A stretch of DNA of 64,000 bases. Source: Piezodorus guildinii (lineage: Eukaryota; Arthropoda; Insecta; Hemiptera; Pentatomidae). The notes beneath the pieces were generated by a model. The model had not been told where the DNA came from and searched no databases. It saw nothing but the letters and a program-made list of their open reading frames with translations. The translations under genes were made by a program, and so were the position numbers. The stretch is from the NCBI GenBank assembly GCA_023052935.1, contig CM041292.1, positions 96,029,237-96,093,236 of the forward strand. The letters run 5' to 3'. Shown here piece by piece: positions 33,721 through 44,766 of this stretch. How positions within the stretch are numbered: position 1 is the stretch's first letter; each line of letters starts with the position of its first letter.

Positions 33721-35439
33721 TTTTTTAGCTTTTAAAATGTAACGGATGGTAGAAAGAACTGTACTCTATAAACAATTAAAACATATAGGATGTTCCTTGA
33801 AGGTATTCAGGCTTATAAAGACCCTGCAGGACTGCAAAGGATGGTAAGAAATTAGTTTTCTAGCGATAGAACAGAACGACAAATGCCCTCTTAAGTGACA
33901 TTATAACGAATAAGGAAGAAATTAAGGTAACGTGGAGGCTGGATATCGCTTCAAGAGAATATTGTAGTTTAACTATCTGGAACCTATCATTACTAGGATA
34001 AAAACATCAGAAAAGAAATTAGGACAAGGTAACAACCGGTAATAGGTGTTACTGTTCTCTGATGAAGATGTTCCGAAGTCGGGATTTTTCTAGAGCACTC
34101 AAAGTGAGAGTGTAGTGTACGATTCTTTAAGGTTCAGCAAACGAACATTCCTTTAAATAACATACAATCATATAGAGTATAGAAACAAATGTAACTTAAA
34201 TGCTACAGTCTCTGAAAGTACTCATATTTGGTGAGGATGTAGATATATAAATAGGGCTTTATTAGGATCTTCTTGGGGTCAAGACCTGATTGAATGAAAC
34301 GTTGGAAATCAAAAAGAAGTTTAACGTTAAGTGAAAAGTAGATCCTTTTTAATGATGAAGTATTGATAATAACATTACTAAATAATGTTATATTATTATT
34401 CTATGCATTCTATATTCTTAGAAGCACTTATGAATTCAATAAATAACTTTTTATTAGAACGATTAGAACGCAATCTACCATATGTAAATGCATGATAAAA
34501 TAAAGTCTTATCTTAGCATTCACATTGGATATTCATAACAACTGTGATATGCTAGGAAACTGGAACATAAGTCTCTTGCTGAAAAATGAGACAGGTTGAG
34601 AAAAGGAGTTGGATTGAGGCAATATCTCTTGGCGGACTGATAGGGAATACATCTACACCCAACACAAGATCCATAGCAACCATAAACAATTCCTCCAGTA
34701 ATAGAGCACGTTTAGCATACTTCCCTCCCCCATCTTCATCTGCCGTAAAACGAGCCAAAATTTTGTCTCACCTGAGGAACCATACTTATTGTAATAGAGC
34801 TGTTTTACACCTCTAAGTAGAACCCAGTACTACCCAAATATAATTATCACTAGGATATAAAACAAATTAAAAGATTAATAATGATAGTATAACATGTCAT
34901 CCAAAAGGGAATTCAGTATAAAGACCACAGAAACCAAATGGACAGAGAACAAAAAACTGGCTCATAGTCAAAAAATGAAGGAATACTGAAACAAGAAAAA
35001 GAATACCTTTTCTAAAAAATAGATACGAGCCCTATGGTTCACAGTAGGTCCTCCAAAAAACAAAGAATAACATGGTTGTTATTACATTTCATTGTCAAAA
35101 GAAAAATCTAACAACATTTTCAATGTAGATGTAGATATATTTATTTTATAGATTAATATATAATTTTTACAAAATAAGGTTTAACCTCATGAAGTTGATA
35201 AACAGTGGATAAGGTAAAAATAGAATAAATTTAAGGTCAAAAGACCAGAATAACTCTGACAAGATGATTGTTTCTTCAGTTACATGGTAATTGTTTTTTT
35301 CTTCCGCAATCATAATTGAATCACATCAAATATCGCAAAATTATCTAGACTTACATTTTAAGGTTTTAATTTTTATTTTATGTCAACCGCATTAATCTTA
35401 GTACCCAAAACCACCTTATGAAGCTTCAGTATGAGATGT
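33721..35439. other. Unassigned AT-rich DNA
   Basis: Overlapping ORFs on both strands at 34552-34816 (about 70 aa each) have no recognisable domain. No repeat match found. Confidence 0.45.
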
Positions 35440-35780
35440 ACAGACTTCAGCAGCAATAGAGTGACAACCAACATTTTTTTAGACAAAAAGAACGCATTTG
35501 ATTCCGTGTCTTTTCTGTGGCTTTTTACCCCACCACTTGATTATTACCACCAGCTTTATCATTAGGACTTCAGAAAAAAATGTACATAAGTATTTTACAA
35601 CCTGCACTCTTGTATGGAGCTCCCATGTTTAAGCAACTGTGGGATGGAACACAGCGCCACCTCCAAAATTTTTAAAAAACAGTAATACGAAAAATACTGA
35701 AATCGACAACTATGAGAGGAATGAAGCCGCAGTAACTGCACGAATTTTTCGATCTCCCAACAATGACGAAGTACATTAAC
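35440..35780 (+). pseudogene. Jockey-like RT fragment, internally deleted
   Basis: 35480-35520 reads TNIFLDKKNAFDSVSFLW (RT motif 3, FLDxxxAFDxV). After a loss of the whole catalytic region, 35575-35775 reads MYISILQPALLYGAPMFKQL, then LQNF...VIRKILKS, then LHEFFDLPTMTKYIN. These are the usual jockey C-terminal blocks (YKTLLRPVLLYG; LHEDLNIPT). Stops are present. The minus-strand ORF at 35595-35849 is a shadow. Confidence 0.62.
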
Positions 35781-36150
35781 ACGTTCACACCGCCAGCGAT
35801 TTTCATTTTCTTCGCTGTGAGGCGGCACTCGGATTAAGCCGCGTTTCATCTGGCGCGTTATATAAAACGCGTAATATAATACGTTATTAATAAAATATAT
35901 TATTAAAAAATATTCATATTAAATAAACGTTAATTTTTCATTATTATAATTTTCAGTGTCAAATAACACGATCGAATGGGTGTTATGTGTGGTACACGCC
36001 GCCCGATAAGACCAGTGCGGGCCATAGTAGGCCATAAAGACAAATTTTTTGAACTTTAAAATCATCTATTGCCCAACTTTTTTAAAATTTAACGGCATCA
36101 CCACCGCTTGTGAGGTGGTAACAGTCCGGTACCACCGTCTTGTGGACTGA
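35781..36150. other. GC-rich block with inverted repeats
   Basis: Begins after TTAA (35776-35779) with CACGTTCACACCGCCAGCG. It contains GGCGCGTTATATAAAACGCG (a near-palindrome) and ends with small hairpins around CCACCGCTTGTGAGGTGG (36108-36125). No ORF. A TTAA target next to a structured GC-rich end recalls piggyBac-type ends, but no second TTAA or matching terminal repeat was found, so it stays unassigned. Confidence 0.35.
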
Positions 36151-39100
36151 ACTATTATTAGTATAGGAAAACAAGCTTAAGGAGGAATCCAAAAAAACGA
36201 TGTGCCCCAGCATCTAGAAACAACCTTCTATTAGACAATAAGAGGAAAGGTGATAGGAACAACTCCTTGAAAAGTAACACGATACAGAAAAAGAAGTCCG
36301 TTGGAAGTATATCAAATTATATTTATAAACTTTAATGAATGAACTTGGGTTTCGGGGGGAAAAAAAATCATGAATTTGAAATCTAATTGTAATAGAAATT
36401 GCCTTTATCCCGGAAATATCCAGGAACTAGTCATAAGTCTACCCGTTTTTGCCATGACTGCTACTGCAGCGCTCATTGAGGAAGAACTTTTTTATCTAAG
36501 AAAAAAAAAAACGATTTTTTTATTTAAAAAAGATTCTTTTGGTAATTTATAGAAATAAAGGCCTAAAATGCTTTTGCAAATAAGCAGTTTAAACTATAAC
36601 TCAGATTCGGTGTTGTTAACAGATGCCGCTGAATATTTATGATTTTCGTTTTATTAAATGTTAAAATCTAGCTCGTGTGTACATATCCATATCTGTATGC
36701 AAGGTAGATTTTTCGTTTATTGTAGTTTATTACTTTTCACAGGTTTCTAATTTCGATTGTATTTAAAAAATAATGCCAAATGTCATTAGTTGCCATATTT
36801 AATAGTTAATTCATTTCCAATATATTATCAACCTACTCGTGCATATATTTATACATAATACTATATGAGAGTATTTAACAGCTTTAAACAACTTTACATC
36901 GATAATAAATATGAGAAAATGCTGTTTCATTTTAAAGCGCACATATTAGGAGAAATATTTCAAAAGGAAAACTAGCTTCGAAAACTGTTTTAATTAGCTA
37001 AAAGAGGGCTTATGTAGACGGTTCTTGTGAAACTAAATAAACCTAACCCCCTGGAACATTAGATTAGCAATCTAAATGAGAATGCTCTCAGCACAAACTG
37101 AAACTTAATGAGGAATTTACTAAATTTTAAAGTAAATTAAACAGTGGTGAATGTAAAATCAGATCATCCACTAGAAATCAAAAGGCTGCTCCCAGCTTAT
37201 CACGGTAGATTAATTAAATGACTAAGGACGAATAACTGTAATAATGATTTTTTTCACAGTCAGAGACTTTTTTTACAAAGAGATATTTAAATTAAAAAAT
37301 TACATTTTTAAAATTATGTTATCAATTTGCTTATAATTTAAATATTTCACCAGTTGATGAGGGTATAATATAGCGGGTATTTTCTTTGAATTTTTAAAAG
37401 AGTAAAAAAAAGAAAAAGGAAAGTTTATTGGAATCAGTACAAGAGAAATAAAAAATTATTATTGTATATTAATTAATTTAAATAGAATATTTAGATAGTA
37501 CAAAATAGCGTACTAGTACTAGAATTTTCAAAACGGCATAATAAACATTCCATTATTTAATATCCAGTCCAATTCGTAAATATAGTGCTGCTCATTCTTT
37601 TTTAATTGATTCTTTGAATTTAATGTGGAGTACATTAATCAGTAAATATCCCCCAAAAAAAAAAAAAAATAGATATATATGCAGTACTTCCTAATAAAAA
37701 TTGGAGCTTTCCCATTCTATGATATGTTGGATCCAGATATTTAATAACAAGACCTCTCCGTTTTTACATGTGAATTGAAAAATTCCAATCAGTGATGAGT
37801 AGTTTGAAAGGTTCTTAACTTCTCTATAAAAAAAAAAAAATTGTAATTGGATGAATATTAGGAGAGATATATTGATAATTTACAGTCATGACTATGATTT
37901 TATAAATAAATGATTTTACAGCACACCCTGCAATAGTAACTGTTATTTTCTTTAGCAACTTATAATTACATATTTCTAAACAAATCAGATCCTAATTTTA
38001 GGCAAGTAAAATAACTAACTAAATATCAGCAATATTAGTTATAATAAAACACCATGAGAATTTTAAATAGAACTATTTAAAAATCATATCAAATTTTTTT
38101 TTAGGTAGCAGCGTTTCTTTTTAACGATAACATAACATTTATTCCAAAGAAATTCTAAACCATTCGTTTAAAAATATTCTTTTTGAAATTATTAATTTCG
38201 GTTTTGTTTTTTCAATTGTCGGTAAAATAAATTGTGAAACATGATTTTTTCCCATATTCACTAGTTGTAGCTAATAAGCATATATTTTCCAAACTGAAAC
38301 TAACTGTACATTCATGAACTAATATCACTCTATAAATGTATATAATAGAATATATAAGTAAATGTTGTTTTATTTTAAAGCACCTACAAGAGCAGAAATA
38401 TTCCATAAGGAAAATTAGTCTTTAACAACTTTTTATTGCATAAAAACATATTTAGCTACCATATACAATTTCCTGAATTTTGTATACAGTTGCGTTCCTT
38501 ACTAAATACTTACATCATTTTAGTTACTTTGGATTCAAGAGAAATTATGAAGCACATTTTGAAAATAATCTTAATTAAATTAAGAAAAAAAAATATATTC
38601 AAGTATAATGCATCAATAAATGTATCGAAACTTCAACTTCATCAAAAATATATTAAATATGCCAATGAAAGAAAAAGAAGCAACAAAATATCTTGGACTA
38701 GACCCCAAGAAATCCCCTAAGGGTATATAAGAAATCCCGCATTATCCACGTAAATGAAGTAGCTTGAAAAGTGAGCATCACTCCCATATTCTTAGGGTCA
38801 CCTACATAAGGCCGAAACGTATCATCCAACTCCACAGGTAAAATATGAATATTTTAGTTTCCTTACCCTAGTTATGTTAACACCTACGCTCATATAAGCC
38901 TAGCCAGGGCATATAGCCTTAGGGAAACAGCCTCCGTAAAGGACGGCACTGCCAATAGGAATAAATATTTGACACAACGAACTTATATTATGGGAAAAAA
39001 AAGGTATAATGTTATGACATTTTTAATCTATAAAGTTGATAAAAATATCCGAGTAGTGACTTATTACTTCTTTTTTCAAAACTTATATATCACTGATTCA

Positions 39101-39197
39101 TTATTCAAGTTTATGAGATGATTTTTGATGAATTTCGTTCAAGACACTATGGAGATGAAATTTATTTGAAAAATCACTAATGTTCTAAATTAAAAAA
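36151..39197. other. Unassigned AT-rich DNA, 3 kb
   Basis: No coding signal. A weak direct repeat links 36912-36990 and 38362-38430 (both with TTTTAAAGC followed by GAAATATT-C, AAGGAAAA-TAG). A-runs at 37655-37669 and 37828-37840. Confidence 0.45.
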
Positions 39198-40321
39198 TGT
39201 GGTGTGCGCAACACATGAATGAATGAAACTCACTCACCTCCGTTGTTAAAATCGATACAAGAATTTTCAAATAATGTTATAAATAAAAATGTGTGGAACT
39301 AATGAAGAATTAATTAAATTTAATTTCTACAAAAACATGAGTTTTATATTTATATTTCTGTGGCGGTCGTGAAAAACTGGATAACTCAAAATGAGTTAAC
39401 TTCACGTATCGCTCCCTCAGACCATCTCCCACGTCGTGTTAAATTGGCTAAAGAAATTTCTTGAAGGAAGTATTTTCAGGTGGAAAGAAAGCTGTATGTT
39501 AATCACTCTATTTTAGGTATTACGTAAAGTTTAAGTCGCTCACCTGTAAAATAAAAGATTTTGACTTAACCACTTATTCAACCACTTATACTTCGATTTT
39601 AAATTTTTATTATAGGTTGTTTAAAAGATAATATTTATTCAAAAATATTTAGCTTTCCAACTGCATATTATACATATATATTACTGTTCTTATTTTTAAA
39701 AACACAAAAATAGCATTAAAAATACTTTTGTTCCTTTCTCCTTCAGTTAGTTATCAAATTCATTCAACTTTTATATTAAGCAGTTTTCATAGCAATTCTA
39801 ATCAGATGATATGGTTATTTTTAATATAATCTACAAAATTAAAGGTGCTTTAGAGGAGAAAATGTTGCTGTTCTCATGTTCAAAAAACAAAAATTTCATT
39901 GAATAAATATTTCTGTTCTTTTCTCCTTTAGTAGGCTACCAAATTAGTTCAACTTTCACATTTAACCGATTTTTATCAGTCCTAATGAGACGATATGGGT
40001 ATTTCTTCTGAACCTATAAAATTAAAGGTACTTTAGAAGAAGAAAATTTAAAATATCGGCATTAAAGCCCTGTCATACTATTTCAATCAAAATGAATCAT
40101 ACATGAGTTAAAGCCTATTAAATCTTTCATCGAAATAGAAAGTTTAATCAAAATCGTTAGAGCTGTTTTAGAGAAAAACGTAAAAAGGTGCTAAATGCAT
40201 AGGATAAAGTAAGACTTCCGGTCTGCCGATTTTAGTAAAAAAGTGGGCCGAGATGGGCGTATAGTTGTCTTAAATATGTAATTTCAGTTTCGTAGGACTT
40301 ATGGTTTTTGCGCTAGACTTA

Positions 40322-40359
<38 letters not shown>

Positions 40360-40478
40360 GGACAGACCTTTTTTCAGGACTTGGTCATTTGGACTCAGAA
40401 GACCCTAAAACGTTTATGTCCGTCGAAAATTTTCACGATCGCAATACTTTCCCACACTATATGTCGAAGTGAAAGTAA
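39198..40478 (+). repeat. Repeat H copy C, enlarged
   Basis: Starts TGTGGTGTGCGCAACAC and ends GAAGTGAAAGTAA, matching the repeat H ends with mutations. It is 1281 bp, against about 900, for two reasons. There is an unrelated ~270-bp stretch near 39345-39610, and a ~180-bp internal segment is present twice in tandem (about 39672-39850 and 39860-40050). An internal (CA)n lies at 40322-40357. Confidence 0.7.
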
Positions 40479-41158
40479 AAGAACTACTAATTATAATGCA
40501 TTATTTTATGCATCATATGTACTATGGTGAGGTTATTTTTGGATTAATACAGTTCTTTAGGCTGAAAGAGACTTACGGCCATCACATAGGTTCTAAAAAC
40601 GCGATAGCTACTATTTTTAGTCAAATTAAATATTTTATTCATTACTATACATAATGATTTTGCAGTGTTGAAGACGTGTCCTGTGATTCACACAGACTCT
40701 TCATTTTGCAACGCCTTCAGAGCTGGAACTTTACAATGTTCTTCCCCCAGCATAACATCAATATCATAAAGGTGGTGTGAAGACAAAGCCATCAACAACA
40801 AATTTCTTCCTCTTGGGACAGATAATTTTCGAAGTTGTTCCATTGTTACAAACTTCTTTACAACTTTCGAACTTTTATCTGCCCCAACCATAATAGCCAC
40901 CCGGTTTTTCCACCTTAGTTCTTATCCTCAATAGGGAGAACATTTTAATTCAATTGCTGGAACATGGGCGTTTGAAGGAAAGTTTTCAGCTTTTATTCTA
41001 AATATTCATAATTCGGTGGATATTTATATAAATACTAGTGAGTCGTCAATGCTTTGCACGGCGCAATTTGAATGTAATGTCATTTATGTTTTAAAATGCT
41101 CTGTTTGACCGATTTAGAGTTTATCGCAGAAACCAAGAATCAGACGATTTTATATATA
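40479..41158. other. Unassigned DNA with one odd minus-strand ORF
   Basis: The ORF at 40688-40900 is described separately. No repeat recognised. Confidence 0.45.
40688..40900 (-). CDS. Unrecognised 70-aa ORF, possibly an exon or pseudogene piece
   Basis: The peptide has a protein-like, non-repetitive composition: VGADKSSKVVKKFVTMEQLR, then VPRGRNLLLMALSSHHLYDI, then VMLGEEHCKVPALKAL. The frame could run a little upstream. It stands out from the low-complexity AT-rich ORFs around it. I cannot match it to a family. It could be a fragment of a transposase or of a host gene retrocopy; no splice sites or partner exons were found. Function unknown. Confidence 0.25.
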   Translation of the reverse strand: MAIMVGADKSSKVVKKFVTMEQLRKLSVPRGRNLLLMALSSHHLYDIDVMLGEEHCKVPALKALQNEESV

Positions 41159-42410
41159 CACTCCCCGTCAAAAGTATTGCAACACCCATAATTCTGGAGA
41201 TTTTCTTGGTTTTGACCTTAATCCAGACTTTGTTTATATTTATAGTCTCTCTCTCTCTCCTTAAGTGGGGCGACAGGTCGTGCAGGACCTGGGCATCGCG
41301 GTGTGATCTGGGAGATTACACTCACGTTTCACGATGTAATTCGTAGTGTAGGGTCATCATTCCCTACGCCTAATTGTGTGAGTGGCCACCATTAAATGAG
41401 AGATATTAGGGATTAAAAATATCATTTTTATTCACTGTTTACCAACAAACGATGGAATTATGTTTCATTCATTTCAAATTTACTTTAGTCCATGTTTATC
41501 TTTCGTTTGCCTCAAGTCTATTCTCTCTTTTCTTTCAAGTCGAGTTAACAATTAATTTTATTCACAATAAATTGTTTAAGTCACGATGATTCAGTCATAA
41601 TCATCACTCTCTATGAATAAAGCAAATTATCGCGTTACATTGCGAATCGCCTTGGGATTCACTATTCTACCGTTTCAAGGATCATAAAAAAGGTACAGGG
41701 AGACTGGTAGTTATTCGAGAAGACCAACGTCAGGGCGTCCCAGGGTTACTAACCCCATAGATGACAGCTTTATTAAAATACAAGCACTTCGGAAGCGTAA
41801 TTCTACTCCGTCTTCCATTAAAAGCTTGATCGGTGGTGTTCAAGGGTTATTAATATTGGGGTCAACAGTCATTAGAAGACTGAGAGACAAACCTCAGGTC
41901 AAGAAAGCCAGTGAAAGGTCCTCTCCTCACCGCAGAAAACCGCGTCAAAAGATTATGATTTGCAAGGAACGTCAATCTTGGACTGTGGAGGATGGAAAAA
42001 AAAGTTGTATTCACTGATGGGACGAGAGGGGTCCTTAACAGCCCAGATGGCCATGATAGAGTTTGGAGAAGAATTGGAGAACGGTATAGTCAGTGCTGCA
42101 CGTTGGAAACTGGGCTATTCTGACGGGGTTCTTTCACGTTCTTAAAACCTGAATACCACAAAAAATTATACCATTGATTGGCCAGCAAGAAGACCTGACC
42201 TTAACCAAAACGAGCACGTTTGGTATTATCTCAAAAGAAAGATTCGGTCACGAGATTCACCTCCTACTACCCTTGAAATGATAAAGACAACTGTATTGGA
42301 GGAGTGGGACAGTACGTCCCAAGATTTTCTCCAAATTCTGATTACAAGTAAGCAAAGACGGTTGGAAGCAGTCATTCAACAAATTGTTTTTATATCAATA
42401 TCAATAGACC
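41159..42410 (+). mobile_element. Tc1-like element remnant
   Basis: The left end CACTCCCCGTCAAAAGTATT (41159-41178) follows TA and is a typical Tc1-like inverted repeat. No matching right end is visible before the LINE insertion at 42.6 kb. A (CT)n-flanked stretch at 41245-41410 lies between the end and the transposase and may be a separate insert. The coding remains are described separately. Confidence 0.68.
41620..42370 (+). pseudogene. Tc1-like transposase remnant
   Basis: Readable pieces: GRPRVTNPIDDSFIKIQALR (HTH/linker), RPHRRKPRQKI-like basic part, VVFTDGTRGVLN...DGHDRVWRRIGERYSQCC (first catalytic Asp region, Tc1 'VLFSDE..VWRR.GERY'). After a deletion near 42135-42175 that removes the second Asp comes WPARRPDLNQNEHVWYYLKR, with the Glu of the D,D34E triad. 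Several stops and shifts. The open stretches at 41826-42017, 41960-42145 and 42278-42562 are parts of it or chance. Confidence 0.75.
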
Positions 42411-43320
42411 CTTTCCCCCGATTTGTAATACAATTGTACAATTATTTAGTCTCTAAACTACGAAACACATGGAAAATTATTTCGATGTTCAACAACTTAT
42501 TCGTAAGTCCAGAGAGTAAGGTTAAGAATGTATCCGTAATAGAACTTTATCATGAAATGTAAGAATTTGTTTTATTTGGCTTTGACGTGTGTACTATCCA
42601 CCAAAACTCAGTCTTGAGTCAGCTTCCGTAGCGTTCACATCACGGTGTGTTGTCTTTGAAGTTTCGGCATCTTTGATAGTGGGACAACAACCTTCTGAAG
42701 CCGCGCCGACAGCGGATGCTATCCTGCTCCAGATAAGCCCTTTTGGATTGTTATTATTGAAAATTTCTATAGAACTTACTTCTGGTTTTATTATTACTAT
42801 ACTTACAGTTTAAATACTTTTTTTTTATTTGTTTATATCAACTAAAGTTAAATTTGTTACTTTAATTAAGTTAATTTTCTTTTCTGCCTCAAGTTCATAT
42901 TATATCTGACTTTACATTTTATTTATAGATGTATTTAGTATTAGTATTTATTTAGTTAGTATTGATATATTTATTACCTTCTAGTGTTTTTTCTTGAATT
43001 TAACTGCTTCTGCTCTAAATCAATCCAACTTAATCTTAGTCTCTAAGTCCTTTCATGGATTAATTTAATTTACTTGTCTAGTTTAAATAATTAGTTAATC
43101 TTGTCTAGTTAATCTTTAATAATTATTGTTTGTTTAGTTTAGTTTAAATAATAATTGTTGATTCTTTGCATTTTATTAATTTATACTTTACATATATTGT
43201 GATCGCTACTCTATATTATCAACTTAGGTCAATGGTCTTTTTTAAGTTACGTTAGTTTTTATATTCAGTTATAAAATTAGTCAGTCGTTCCTGAGTTTCT
43301 TATTGCAATAAATTATTAAA

Positions 43321-44708
43321 ATGGGAGACCAATCGCCTGACCCCATTAGCACCATTAAACGTTCTCGACCCCGAATTAAAAATTCAACCGAAAAAATCAT
43401 TGCCCAATCTAACATTCAAATTATCCCTACATACTTAATAATCAAAAGAACAGACCAAGAGAGCTTCCAGAAGATCTCCCTTTTTTTATTAACAAATTCA
43501 TCTCAGGATTAGTTGGAGGTGTGAAAAAAGTCAAGAAATTAAGAGACGGGACACTATTGGTAGAAACAGCAAGACGACAACAATCCGAAGTTTTATTACA
43601 ATGCACGGATTTTGGAGGGCAATTTCCGATACAAGTCGTCCCCCATAAAACCTTAAATTATTCTAAAGGCGTCATCAGATGCTTCTATTTCCAATACCTT
43701 GAAATAGAAGAAATAATGCAAGAATTAGGTTCAGTGATAAAAAACATTATTCGAATTAAAATTATTAAAGGCGGAACAGAAATAAATACTAACTCATACA
43801 TTATCACATTCCCAACGCCTAATCTACCAGATAATATAAAGATCGGATATGAAACGATCAAGGTCCAGCCATACATCCCTAATCCGAAAAGATGCTTCAA
43901 ATGTCTCGGCTTTTCTCATCCAACAGCACTATGCAAAAAAGCAGCCGTTTGCATTCAGTGCGGACAGGCCAAACATGGAGAAAATATAAGGTGTGGCTTG
44001 GATCCAAAATGTGTAAATTGTGGAGGCCCGCACAATGCGCTAAATCGTAATTGCCGAGAATTTCTGTTACATAAGGAGATCAAACATATTCAATTTTCTC
44101 TAAAAATATCATTTAGCGAGGCAAAAAACATTTATAAACAAAGAAATCCGACCCGTTCTAACATATCTTTTGCTGAATCCGCTAAGAAAAACACTAAACC
44201 CGTCGAAACAAAAGAAATAGGAACTCAGGTTAACCTTTTATCTTCAACTGGAGAAACGCTCGAAATGTCAACTGAGGATAGTACCCAAACGGCAGTAATG
44301 CATATTACGGAATCAGAAATCAGAATGGATAATACGATTGCCTCTACCCTGTCCCCTGCACCTCTTCCTACACTCCACCCATCCCCCTCTTCTGTCAACT
44401 CCCTGCCAAATCTGGCAACTCCTATCACCTCTGTTAACCATCTTGCGCTCACTCCCAATCATCTGCCTGTTCGAACTAGAAGTGTAACAAGGACGGAAAG
44501 AATACTCTCATCTTCCTTTCAGCCTCCTATTGCTCAATCAACAACATCCACAGCCTCCACTTCAACAACCTCTGATGAAGATACCTCAGAAAACATTTCG
44601 TGTGAGGATACAGTTGACGACCAACAGTATAAAAAAGTAATATACAAGAAAATGAATAAGAAGGATCAACCGAAGTCCAAAGAAAACAAGAATAAACAAT
44701 GCCAATGA
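43321..44708 (+). pseudogene. LINE A ORF1 (Gag-like), one frameshift
   Basis: ATG 43321 starts MGDQSPDPISTIKRSRPR. The frame breaks in a T-run near 43482 and continues as FINKFISGLVGGVKKVKKLR from the frame of 43521. The nucleic-acid-binding part has an RRM-like region (VVPHKTLNYSKGVIRC..., ITFPTPNLPDNIKIG). Three CCHC-type zinc knuckles follow, near residues 130-185 of the 43521 frame: CFKCLGFSHPTALC, CIQCGQAKHGENIRC, CVNCGGPHNALNRNC. A Ser/Thr/Pro-rich tail closes the protein. Role by family: binds LINE RNA in the ribonucleoprotein. A single base change disables it. Confidence 0.85.
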
Positions 44709-44766
44709 TAAGATCCAGTTATTTAACAGTTAATAAACGTACTCTACCTCTTCTTTATGAACTATT

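Noticed and set aside
34552..34816. Overlapping ~70-aa ORFs on both strands
   Set aside because: No recognisable domain, no repeat support, and either strand could be open by chance.
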